Of a DNA stretch of 18,453 nt, positions 1-6,635 are shown piece by piece. The notes beneath the pieces are model-generated. The model saw only the letters and a list, made by a program, of their open reading frames with translations. It was not told the origin of the DNA and made no database searches. Each line of letters begins with the position of its first letter. Position 1 is the stretch's first letter. Both the position numbers and the translations under genes were made by a program. Source of the DNA: Opitutia bacterium (GTDB lineage Bacteria; Verrucomicrobiota; Verrucomicrobiia; Opitutales; Coraliomargaritaceae); the NCBI GenBank assembly GCA_018663485.1, contig JABJQI010000174.1, positions 1-18,453 on the forward strand, in the 5' to 3' direction.

Positions 1-97
1 CTTCACACTTTAAATGACGTGCAATTGAACCGCCCAAGCCACCAGTCGCACCGACGATCAAGATCTGTTTATTCTTAAATTTACCAGAACCGCTCAT
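1..97 (-). CDS. Short-chain dehydrogenase/reductase, N-terminal fragment (runs off the left edge)
   Basis: Only the first 32 codons are inside the window. They read as a beta strand followed by the nucleotide-binding turn GATGGLGG (about residues 16-23), the TGxxxGxG-type glycine motif of NAD(P)(H)-dependent Rossmann reductases of the SDR family. The ATG at 95-97 lies 2 bases after the stop codon of the upstream acyl carrier protein, so the two are almost certainly translated from the same message. By context it is probably a second 3-oxoacyl-ACP reductase or a related ketoreductase in the acyl-tailoring operon. The catalytic Ser-Tyr-Lys residues lie outside the window, so activity and substrate cannot be judged. 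Confidence 0.75.
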   Translation of the reverse strand, partial: MSGSGKFKNKQILIVGATGGLGGSIARHLKCE

Positions 98-99
98 AC

Positions 100-339
100 T
101 CAAGATAACCCACTCACTTGCGCAAACAGCCCTTCGAGCGTCTCACAGTTTTTTAATGTGTCAGCCTTTAGGCGCACATCATACTCCGCATCAACCATCG
201 CAATCACAGTCAAGACTGCCAGCGAATCCCAAGCTTCGAGCTCTCTATATTTGGTCGCAATCGTTAGTGAACCTGGCTCGATGTCTTCGACCGCTTCTTC
301 GAAATCTTCAATAAATTTTTCTAAATTCATAGGCTGCAT
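100..339 (-). CDS. Acyl carrier protein 1 (DSL type)
   Basis: A 79-residue acidic, helical protein of ordinary acyl carrier protein size. The phosphopantetheine attachment site is visible as WDSLA, with Ser39 the residue expected to carry the prosthetic arm, followed by a hydrophobic helix 2 ending in DAEYDV as in many discrete carrier proteins. It would hold the growing acyl chain as a thioester in the cytoplasm. It sits 41 bases downstream of the KAS III-type gene and 2 bases upstream of an SDR gene, pointing to a dedicated partner of those enzymes rather than the housekeeping fatty-acid AcpP. An alternative ATG three codons in (328-330) is equally possible; neither start has a convincing Shine-Dalgarno site. 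Confidence 0.85.
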   Translation of the reverse strand: MQPMNLEKFIEDFEEAVEDIEPGSLTIATKYRELEAWDSLAVLTVIAMVDAEYDVRLKADTLKNCETLEGLFAQVSGLS

Positions 340-380
340 TTATAAGACCAATACCGACTCTGAGTACGCCTAACAAGTTT

Positions 381-1463
381 CTATTCACTCGGCGCACATT
401 CAATAATTTCGCAGACAGCCAACTCAGCAATATCGAGTATCACGCTGGCCCACGACAGACCCACGCCGAATCCAGACAGTAACACGCGCTGCGACTCGGC
501 GCCGCGCAGCACATCCTGCAGCTCCCCGCACATCGCCGACGGGATCGAAGCCGAACTCTGATTCCCATAGCGCTCGACCGTCCGCATCGGCACTTTCGTA
601 GGATCAATTTTTAAGCGCTTGGCAATATTACTAAGAATATAGCGATTGGCCTGATGAAAAACGAAGTAATCCACCGCATCCAGATCCAGCCCCGCATAGT
701 CGACTAAATCCCGCACTGCCTTCGGCTCCTCAATAATCGAAAAATTAAAAATCTCCGCACCATCCATAAAAAGGTTTTCGGGCGCACGTACGTTGCCGCT
801 CTTATCTGCTACCTCGGCCTGCGTCTCTACCGAACTCGGCCTGCGCTGACCGCCTGCTGGCACAATTAACTTATCAAAACCCTTTCCGTCCGTCTCAAGA
901 CTAAACCACGCAGGACTCTCGCAATCACTGCGCTGGATTAATGTCGCACTGCCCCCGTCGCCAAACAACGGTGCCACCGCCCGATCTTTCGGATTTACCA
1001 GTCGACTAATCGTATCTCCCGCAAGTAACAACACCCGTTCACAACCGCCCGCGCTAACCATCATATGCGCCAACCACAGCCCATACACATAGCCCGAACA
1101 ACCCAAATTTACATCTAATGCCGCGCAGCTCTTTGGCAAATCCAGACGCCCATGTAACACCGCAGCATTACATGGCTGCAAATAATCTGGCGTCTGCGTT
1201 ACAAAAATCACCGCGTCAATCGCCTCAGGCTCGAGGCTCGTGCCTTTCAATAGTCGTCGGGCAGCTGCTTCGCATAGATCCGCCGCGGTCGTGCCCGGCT
1301 CCACGACACGCCGCCGATCCAGCCCAATGGTTTTCTTTAAGCGTGCGATTTGCTTCTCGTTGCCGCCGAACAGACCGATCTCATTATCGATACATTTCTC
1401 CAAAGGTGGCACACAGGTAACGACCCCGCCGACTTGAACCTGATTGAAACTGCATTTTGCCAT
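381..1463 (-). CDS. 3-oxoacyl-ACP synthase III-type (KAS III / FabH-like) condensing enzyme
   Basis: A 360-residue thiolase-fold ketosynthase that would condense an acyl starter with malonyl-ACP. The catalytic triad is intact: Cys122 in LGCSGYVYG, His270 in FHQANRY and Asn301 in YGNQSSASIP; the C-terminal glycine-rich segment SGFGVGLSWA is also typical. Length is somewhat longer than E. coli FabH (about 317), as in KAS III homologues found in glycan and secondary-metabolite clusters. I chose the ATG at 1461-1463 because homology to the family begins right after it (QVGGVVTCVPP); an in-frame GTG at 1524-1526 would add 21 residues of unlikely sequence. The gene lies between the acyl ligase and an ACP on the same strand. 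Its specificity cannot be read from the sequence; a housekeeping FabH role is less likely given the neighbours. Confidence 0.88.
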   Translation of the reverse strand: MAKCSFNQVQVGGVVTCVPPLEKCIDNEIGLFGGNEKQIARLKKTIGLDRRRVVEPGTTAADLCEAAARRLLKGTSLEPEAIDAVIFVTQTPDYLQPCNAAVLHGRLDLPKSCAALDVNLGCSGYVYGLWLAHMMVSAGGCERVLLLAGDTISRLVNPKDRAVAPLFGDGGSATLIQRSDCESPAWFSLETDGKGFDKLIVPAGGQRRPSSVETQAEVADKSGNVRAPENLFMDGAEIFNFSIIEEPKAVRDLVDYAGLDLDAVDYFVFHQANRYILSNIAKRLKIDPTKVPMRTVERYGNQSSASIPSAMCGELQDVLRGAESQRVLLSGFGVGLSWASVILDIAELAVCEIIECAPSE

Positions 1464-1470
1464 GACGCTA

Positions 1471-1659
1471 TCATGCGCAGGATCGCACAAAGTAAAAGCC
1501 CATTTTACCGAGAATCTGCCGCGCACGATGTAATTGCGAAAGTTGCCATGCGGCGGCGTCGCTTGCGGCGGCCAGCAACACCGAAGCGCTCAAATTGGCC
1601 TGCGCAAGCGCAGATGCCACGGATTCAGACTCTTTCAGAGTGATTGACCACCTTCGCAA
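1471..1659 (-). CDS. Possible small protein (62 aa) in the acyl operon, TTG start
   Basis: I do not recognise this product. It fits neatly between genes: its TTG start is 18 bases after the ligase stop and its TGA is 7 bases before the KAS III ATG. A good Shine-Dalgarno sequence, GAGGAG on the minus strand (1665-1670), stands 5 bases before the TTG. The predicted protein has an Ala/Ser/Leu-rich, probably helical middle (about residues 13-45) and a basic tail; there is no signal peptide or clear membrane segment. The same bases form an inverted-repeat element (1530-1663), so the open frame could be incidental to a structured RNA or a mobile repeat. Use of TTG has precedent at accB in this window. 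Treat as a candidate only. Confidence 0.3.
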   Translation of the reverse strand: MRRWSITLKESESVASALAQANLSASVLLAAASDAAAWQLSQLHRARQILGKMGFYFVRSCA

Positions 1660-1663
1660 TTAC
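1530..1663. repeat. 134-bp element bounded by 11-bp inverted repeats with internal hairpins
   Basis: The left arm GTAATTGCGAA (1530-1540) and right arm TTCGCAATTAC (1653-1663) are perfect reverse complements. Between them lie two further perfect hairpins: CTGCGC-AA-GCGCAG (1600-1613) and ACTCT-TTC-AGAGT (1629-1641). In the minus-strand message the first-transcribed arm (1653-1663) contains the TTG start of the candidate small ORF, so pairing of the arms would hide that start. The layout would suit a structured leader for the KAS III gene, a small MITE-like insertion, or chance within a coding region. No target-site duplication is evident at the ends. Confidence 0.5.
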
Positions 1664-1677
1664 GCTCCTCAACCCGG

Positions 1678-3006
1678 CTACCCTCGCTTCAGACGATCGG
1701 TCATCGATAGCTCAGCGCACAGCTCCACTGCCACTGGAATCTTCCAATCTGCAATTCGACCGCGACAATGCTGACGGATCAAACGTTTCCAGGTACGCAA
1801 ATCTTGGTTCGATGAAGGTACAATCACGCACGCAACTATACTGCCCGTGACTGCCGCGGGCTTAGCATACACCAAACAAGCCTCAACACCTTCAATCTCA
1901 GCGATCACTTGTTCGACCTCTGCGGGATGCACTTTCTGCCCACCTACATTGATTAACTGACTACGCCTGCCGATAATACGAAAATAGCCCCCGGCAGCCT
2001 CTTCCACCAGATCGCCCGTCCGATACCAACCATCGGCCTCAAGGGAAGATTCATCGGCATTTAGATAGCCCAAAATTCGCGAACTCGTCTTCAGCCACAA
2101 CTCAGCATCTTGCACACGCCATTCGACGCCTGAATCCTCAATGCGAAAATATACACTGTCGGTGCTCTGACTCTTGATACGGATCGCTCCTGTTTCACTG
2201 GTGCCAAACTTCTGCTGAAATGCCGCATTTGGGAATGCCTCAACCAACCGCCCCAGCAGCCTGGTTGACATCGGCTCTGCCCCATATGCAATCACCTCCA
2301 AGCTCGAACAATCGAATTTCTCTGGAACATGCGCCAACAGCATGAGATTTAAAAACGTCGGCGACGCTGGTAGAATATTAACATCATACCGCTCAACCGC
2401 GGCTCCCACCGCAAGCGCGCTGCGCGCCTCAGGCACTACCAAGGTCGAACCAGCAAATAAAGTGCGAAAGGCAGAATCCAGCCCGCCGATGTGATCCGCC
2501 AGCAGCAACTGCAAAGTCCGATCCGCTCGCGGTCGAACCTCAGAATAACGATCTAAGAGCGCATTCAAATCGTGTAGCATCCCCTTTGGCTCACCGCTAG
2601 TGCCACTACTAAAAAGAATTAAGCCCGCATGCCCACGCGCCGCTAGCTGATTGATTAATTTAGAAGCACTCGCAAGCGGCGGTCGCAAGCGCAGGCCCTC
2701 CGCACTCAGCACAAACCTAGCGCCGGCAATACGCTGTTGCTCGACCTGCTCAGCCATTGGCATCTCTGAGGATTGCGGCAACGCCACTTGCTTCAGGCGT
2801 ACGATTGCCAAAACCGCAGCCAGTACGTGCATCGTGCCAGCCGTCTGAATCGCAATCACCGCTGGCGCTTGGCCCATCGCAGGAGACAGCAACGCCTCAA
2901 TTCGACCCACTTCGGCGACAAAATCAGCATACGTCCAGGTGCGGCCCCCCTCATAGCAAGCAAGCTTGGCACCGAACTCGGCAAACTGCTGATCAATCCA
3001 GCTCAC
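1678..3006 (-). CDS. AMP-dependent acyl-CoA/acyl-ACP ligase (adenylate-forming enzyme)
   Basis: A 442-residue adenylate-forming enzyme that would activate a carboxylic acid with ATP and transfer it to CoA or, more likely here, to a carrier-protein thiol. Core motifs are present in order: the phosphate-binding loop SSGTSGEPKG (residues 133-142), FGTSETG (267-273), YRTGDL (328-333) and the hinge GRRSQLINVGGQKVHPAEVE (347-365). The likely catalytic lysine is Lys440 in TDRLKRG, right at the C-terminus, where the usual TxxGK reads TDRLK. It is short compared with typical acyl-CoA synthetases (500-550) because the N-terminal part is compact. The start is GTG, 3 bases after the stop of the upstream reductase, with GGAG inside that gene's end as a ribosome site. 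Substrate unknown. Confidence 0.85.
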   Translation of the reverse strand: MSWIDQQFAEFGAKLACYEGGRTWTYADFVAEVGRIEALLSPAMGQAPAVIAIQTAGTMHVLAAVLAIVRLKQVALPQSSEMPMAEQVEQQRIAGARFVLSAEGLRLRPPLASASKLINQLAARGHAGLILFSSGTSGEPKGMLHDLNALLDRYSEVRPRADRTLQLLLADHIGGLDSAFRTLFAGSTLVVPEARSALAVGAAVERYDVNILPASPTFLNLMLLAHVPEKFDCSSLEVIAYGAEPMSTRLLGRLVEAFPNAAFQQKFGTSETGAIRIKSQSTDSVYFRIEDSGVEWRVQDAELWLKTSSRILGYLNADESSLEADGWYRTGDLVEEAAGGYFRIIGRRSQLINVGGQKVHPAEVEQVIAEIEGVEACLVYAKPAAVTGSIVACVIVPSSNQDLRTWKRLIRQHCRGRIADWKIPVAVELCAELSMTDRLKRG

Positions 3007-3009
3007 AAC

Positions 3010-3705
3010 TTAAGTCACTCCACCCAAATAGAGCACTTGCCCGGTAATAAAGTCACTCTCCGGCCTCAGAAAGAAATCGACCGCATTGATCACATCCGCC
3101 GCCTTGCCGTAGCGCGGAATCGCCTGCCGCGCGAGCAACGCATCCATCTTTTTAGACGACACGCCCTTAATCAGATCCGTCAACACTGGCGTCGGCCCGA
3201 CCGCATTCACCGTAATACGCAGCTCGGCCAACTCACGCGCCATGATACGTGTCAAACTTTCCACCGCGGATTTACTGGCCGCATAAACTGCCTCACCTTC
3301 CAAGTTCAGCGGATGCGCCACGGTCGTGAAATTCACAATCCGCGCCTGCTCGCTCTTGCGCATCAGCTTGGCAAATTCACGACAAAACAAGAAGGTCCCG
3401 ACCACATTGGTCTGCAAAATCGCATTTATTGTAGAACCCGGCGTTAATAAACAATGGTTCATCGAGGCGATCCCAGCATTATTTAGCAGCGCATCGACGG
3501 CACCGACTTGCCGCTTTACCTCACGCGCCATTTTAATCACGGCGGATTCATCACCCACATCTAATGCATAGTGCCGATACTGAGCGTGCACAATCGATGA
3601 CTCGCCACGACTACAGCCGATGACTCCCCAGCCTTCAGCCAGATAATGCTCAGCCAACGATCGGCCAATTCCCTTGCGCGTGCCAGTAATAACGATCTGC
3701 TTCAC
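3010..3705 (-). CDS. FabG-like 3-oxoacyl-ACP reductase (SDR family)
   Basis: A 231-residue classical short-chain dehydrogenase expected to reduce a 3-ketoacyl thioester with NAD(P)H. The cofactor motif is TGTRKGIG (residues 7-14), the NNAG structural motif is at 75-78, the tetrad Asn is probably Asn100, and the catalytic YAASK places Tyr141 and Lys145. The residue twelve positions before Tyr, normally the catalytic Ser, is Thr128 (in NFTTVAH). The usual NAVxPG after the active site reads NAVGPTP. The start is GTG, overlapping the ACP stop as GTGA, so the two are translationally coupled; the ligase follows after 3 bases. By context it acts on products of the KAS III-type enzyme bound to one of the two carrier proteins. 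Confidence 0.85.
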   Translation of the reverse strand: MKQIVITGTRKGIGRSLAEHYLAEGWGVIGCSRGESSIVHAQYRHYALDVGDESAVIKMAREVKRQVGAVDALLNNAGIASMNHCLLTPGSTINAILQTNVVGTFLFCREFAKLMRKSEQARIVNFTTVAHPLNLEGEAVYAASKSAVESLTRIMARELAELRITVNAVGPTPVLTDLIKGVSSKKMDALLARQAIPRYGKAADVINAVDFFLRPESDFITGQVLYLGGVT

Positions 3706-3998
3706 GCTTCGATCCTTTCTAACACCGCTTGCGCGAGGGTCTTAACCGTCAAAAAAGGCGAATGTCGCGCGCTCATAGCTTTCTCATCAGCAAGTGTAAT
3801 CGCTGCCCCGAATTGCTCAGAAACGGCATCCTCCACATCTGCAAGGAGGTTGACCAAGGCCATACTATCGAGGACTCCATCGTTACCATACAGCGCAGAT
3901 TCCGCGTTTGGGTCCTTCAATGCAACTAAATCAAAATCTTCGGCTAACAATCGTACCGATTCAATTACGAGAACTTCAACTGCTTCTGGGCTAGGCAT
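3702..3998 (-). CDS. Acyl carrier protein 2 (DSM type), first gene of the minus-strand operon
   Basis: A 98-residue acidic protein with the carrier signature GVLDSMALVNLLADVED; Ser45 is the expected phosphopantetheine site. It is longer than AcpP (about 78) because of an N-terminal extension before helix 1 and a longer loop before helix 3, and it has Met instead of Leu after the Ser. It differs clearly from the DSL carrier at 100-339, so the operon encodes two distinct carriers. It overlaps the reductase gene by 4 bases (GTGA). The ATG at 3996-3998 has no clear Shine-Dalgarno site; AGGAG occurs about 50 bases upstream (minus-strand sense), too far to serve it. Carrier-type peptidyl domains share the motif, but the neighbours favour an acyl carrier. 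Confidence 0.85.
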   Translation of the reverse strand: MPSPEAVEVLVIESVRLLAEDFDLVALKDPNAESALYGNDGVLDSMALVNLLADVEDAVSEQFGAAITLADEKAMSARHSPFLTVKTLAQAVLERIEA

Positions 3999-4286
3999 AA
4001 TAAGTTATATCAATCTTCAACATTCAGATAGGAACAGTAAAATAAATAAAGCATCTCCTAGCTGATCGATTGCGATATAAATTGAGTAATGCATCGGCAA
4101 CTCGAGCAAGAAAGAAAAAAGCATCTATTTGGGCGTTACCGACCCACTAGCAAAATGCGCAACAAAGTAATTGCACCCAAGCGAAAGCTCTACTTACATG
4201 TTGGTTAATTTGATCGACCTTGCTCACTTTAGTAAGGGCGTTCGATTCAAAATCTCAAATAATTAAAGCCACAAGAAAGGAAACAC
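3999..4286. other. Divergent intergenic region between the acyl operon and accB
   Basis: This AT-rich 288-bp stretch must hold the promoters of both the minus-strand acyl operon and the plus-strand accBC operon. I see no open frame of note. For accB, AAAGGA at 4276-4281 is a good ribosome site 5 bases before the TTG start. A weak minus-strand promoter candidate has TTGCCG (complement of 4095-4100) and TATATC (complement of 4074-4079) with a short 15-bp spacer. On the plus strand TTGATC (4210-4215) has no good partner at 17 bp. No strong hairpin, riboswitch or palindromic operator stands out. Confidence 0.5.
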
Positions 4287-4745
4287 TTGGACTTAAAAGC
4301 TATCAAACAGGTCGTCGAAATGATGAAACGCTCGGAAATTTCCGAATTTGAAATCGAGGAGAAAGACTTTAAACTACGCCTCTGCCGCAAGAATGGCGAA
4401 ACTCAAATCATCCATGCGGCTGCTCCACTAGCGGCAGCTCCGGCAGCCGCAGCAGCAGCTCCAGCAGCCCCAACAGCTGCAGCTGCCCCAGTTGAAGAAA
4501 AGGGCATCTCAATGGTGACGTCGCCGATGGTTGGAACTTTCTATACTGCCGCTTCGCCTGAAAGCCCTGCCTTCGCAAAGGTCGGCTCCAAGGTCGGTGC
4601 GGACTCCATCGTTTGCATTATCGAAGCGATGAAGGTTATGAACGAAATTCAATCCGAAATCAGCGGCACCATCACTGAAATCTTAGTCGAAAATGGCGCA
4701 GCGGTCGAATACGGCCAACCTCTATTCAAAGTCAAAACGGCTTAA
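4287..4745 (+). CDS. accB: Acetyl-CoA carboxylase biotin carboxyl carrier protein (BCCP)
   Basis: The 152-residue biotin carrier subunit of acetyl-CoA carboxylase, which shuttles carboxybiotin from biotin carboxylase to the carboxyltransferase in the first committed step of fatty-acid synthesis. The layout is standard: an N-terminal helical segment (1-40), an Ala/Pro-rich flexible linker (about 44-68), then the biotinyl domain (about 75-152) with the biotinylation motif EAMKVMNE, Lys116 being the biotin site. The thumb-type segment SPMVGTFYTAASPESPAF is present. The start is TTG, chosen because MDLKAIKQVVEMM matches BCCP N-termini and a good ribosome site sits 5 bases upstream. accC follows 5 bases after the stop, so the subunits are co-expressed. 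Confidence 0.96.
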   Translation: MDLKAIKQVVEMMKRSEISEFEIEEKDFKLRLCRKNGETQIIHAAAPLAAAPAAAAAAPAAPTAAAAPVEEKGISMVTSPMVGTFYTAASPESPAFAKVGSKVGADSIVCIIEAMKVMNEIQSEISGTITEILVENGAAVEYGQPLFKVKTA

Positions 4746-4750
4746 TCCGT

Positions 4751-6115
4751 ATGCTTAAAAAAGTCCTTATTGCCAATCGAGGTGAAATCGCACTTCGCAT
4801 CGTTCGCGCTTGTAACGAACTTGGAATTAAGACGCTCGCAGTCTATTCCGAGGCCGACGAGCAGTCGCTCCACGTGCAGCTTGCCGATGAGGCGATATGT
4901 ATCGGCCCAGCCGCGGGCAACCTCAGCTATTTAAAAGCAGACCGCATTATCGCGGCCGCCGAAATCGCTGACGTCGATGGCATCCACCCAGGCTACGGCT
5001 TTTTAGCGGAAAATGCTGACTTTGCCGAGCAATGCGGCGAGTGCGGCATCAAATTCATCGGCCCAGGTGCCGAAGCGATCATCAACTTCGGCGACAAAGC
5101 CAAGGCACGCGAAATGGCAGTCAAAGCCAAAGTTCCCGTGATCCCCGGCAGCGACGGCACCGTCGACAACGAAGAAGTAGCTATCGCTACCGCAAAAAAG
5201 ATCGGCTATCCAGTCATTATTAAGGCCGTCGCTGGCGGCGGTGGTAAAGGCATGCGCACCGCGCACAACGCAGTCTCATTCGTCAAAGAGTATAACAATG
5301 CCCGAAACGAAGCCGAAAAAGCATTCGGCAACGGTGCCGTTTATCTTGAACGCTTTCTCGACGCACCGCGCCACATCGAAATCCAATTACTCGGTGACCA
5401 ATTCGGCAACGTCATTCACCTAGGTGAACGCGATTGCTCTATTCAACGTCGCCACCAGAAGGTCATTGAAGAAGCCCCTTCACCTTTTATCTCTGACGAT
5501 ATTCGCAAGAAAATGGGCCGTGATGCGGTCAAATTGGCCAAATCGGTCAACTACGAAGGCGCCGGCACCGTCGAGTTCCTCGTCGATGGCAATGGCGACT
5601 ATTTCTTCATCGAAATGAACACGCGTATCCAAGTTGAGCACGGCGTGACTGAAGAAGTCACTGGTGTCGACTTGGTTAAGGAACAACTCCTCATCGCCAG
5701 CGGACAAAAACTCAGCTACGAGCAAAAGGACATACAAATTACTAAGCACTGCATCGAATGCCGCGTATGCGCCGAAGATCCGAGCCGGAACTTCGCGCCC
5801 TGCCCCGGCGAGATCGGCCTTTATTATGCTCCAGGCGGGCACGGCGTGCGTATCGACTCGCACTGCTACAGTGGTTACACCATCCCGCCTTACTACGACA
5901 GCATGATTGCAAAAGTCATGACCATCGCCAAAACACGCGAACTTGCGCTGGACCGCATGGATCGGGCACTCGGCGAATACTTAATTCATGGCATCAAAAC
6001 GAACATTCCGTTCTCGCGCGCAATTATCCGCGATCCAATCTTCCGTGAAGGCAAAGCCACAACCAAGTATATCGAAGAATTTATTGAGCGCGTGCCCAAG
6101 GATCTTTACACTTAA
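4751..6115 (+). CDS. accC: Acetyl-CoA carboxylase, biotin carboxylase subunit
   Basis: A 454-residue ATP-grasp enzyme that carboxylates the biotin on BCCP using ATP and bicarbonate. Visible landmarks are the N-terminal KVLIANRGEIALR, the glycine-rich ATP loop AGGGGKGM (161-168), RDCSIQRRHQK (227-237) and the metal/bicarbonate segment IEMNTRIQVEHGVTE (287-301), which carries Glu288, Asn290, Arg292 and Glu296 at the same numbers as in the E. coli enzyme (449 residues). Position 298 is Gly where most homologues have Pro (EHPVTE), a minor deviation. It follows accB by 5 bases with no strong ribosome site of its own, implying coupling. The carboxyltransferase genes accA/accD are not in the window. 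Confidence 0.97.
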   Translation: MLKKVLIANRGEIALRIVRACNELGIKTLAVYSEADEQSLHVQLADEAICIGPAAGNLSYLKADRIIAAAEIADVDGIHPGYGFLAENADFAEQCGECGIKFIGPGAEAIINFGDKAKAREMAVKAKVPVIPGSDGTVDNEEVAIATAKKIGYPVIIKAVAGGGGKGMRTAHNAVSFVKEYNNARNEAEKAFGNGAVYLERFLDAPRHIEIQLLGDQFGNVIHLGERDCSIQRRHQKVIEEAPSPFISDDIRKKMGRDAVKLAKSVNYEGAGTVEFLVDGNGDYFFIEMNTRIQVEHGVTEEVTGVDLVKEQLLIASGQKLSYEQKDIQITKHCIECRVCAEDPSRNFAPCPGEIGLYYAPGGHGVRIDSHCYSGYTIPPYYDSMIAKVMTIAKTRELALDRMDRALGEYLIHGIKTNIPFSRAIIRDPIFREGKATTKYIEEFIERVPKDLYT

Positions 6116-6142
6116 TAGTAACTACAGTACATTGCACCCATC

Positions 6143-6589
6143 ATGAGCAACAAATCTGAAAATAACCAAGAGTCCACAATCCCTACTGTGTCCGAAGGCT
6201 CGAACACATTAGGTGACATTCGCATCAATCACAGTGTGGTCGCGAGCATTGTTCGTTTGGCTGCACTCGAAGTCGCAGGCGTCACAGCTGTTGGCGGTGG
6301 CTTCGTCGATGGAATTGCAGAAATCTTCTCTAAAAAAGGCGATGAGCGCGGTGTCCGCGTCGATGAAGACGAAGTCGGTGACTACCAAATTGAGATCCGT
6401 GTAATTCTACGTTTCGGCGTCGAACTCGCGACCGTCGGCAATGAAATCCAGCAGCGTATCGCTGAGCAGATCGAAAAAATGACTAGCAAAAGTGTCGCCC
6501 GCGTCAATGTCATCATTGACGGCGTGCGGACCACTGAGGAAGAAAAAGAAGCAAAAGACGAGTGGGATGGGCAAGCACACGTTGACTAG
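6143..6589 (+). CDS. Asp23/Gls24 family protein (YqhY-like)
   Basis: A 148-residue cytoplasmic protein with an Asp23 domain at about residues 24-130, recognisable from GDIRINHSVVASIVRLAALEVAGV followed by an amphipathic beta segment (YQIEIRVILRFG) and the terminal helix-strand SVARVNVIIDGV. The tail (131-148) is very acidic and Lys/Glu-rich. It starts 27 bases after accC. In Bacillus subtilis an Asp23 paralogue (YqhY) is likewise encoded right after accBC and has been linked genetically to acetyl-CoA carboxylase activity, so a role in tuning fatty-acid synthesis is the best inference here. The next gene encodes an AmaP-like membrane anchor, the usual partner of Asp23 proteins. Biochemical function of the family is not settled. 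Confidence 0.88.
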   Translation: MSNKSENNQESTIPTVSEGSNTLGDIRINHSVVASIVRLAALEVAGVTAVGGGFVDGIAEIFSKKGDERGVRVDEDEVGDYQIEIRVILRFGVELATVGNEIQQRIAEQIEKMTSKSVARVNVIIDGVRTTEEEKEAKDEWDGQAHVD

Positions 6590-6635
6590 GTACAACTGAG
6601 ATCTAGTCCTCTACTTACCCAACCAATAAGCACTG

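Noticed and set aside
1..12. The first 12 bases equal bases 13140-13151 of the gltB-gltD octamer array.
   Set aside because: On the minus strand these bases read sensibly as part of the SDR coding sequence (HLKCE), and a 12-base match in low-complexity sequence may be chance; the window edge prevents a decision.
1464..1526. Extended KAS III start at the GTG at 1524-1526.
   Set aside because: The extra 21 residues do not resemble the family N-terminus, no ribosome site precedes the GTG, and the ATG at 1463 begins directly before recognisable homology.
1644..1850. Plus-strand open frame of 68 codons antisense to the ligase end.
   Set aside because: It overlaps a clear ligase gene on the other strand, has no ribosome site and no recognisable product.
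2773..3447. Long plus-strand open frame (224 codons) opposite the ligase and reductase.
   Set aside because: Its Arg/His/Gln-rich composition is typical of an antisense shadow, and both opposing genes have intact family motifs.
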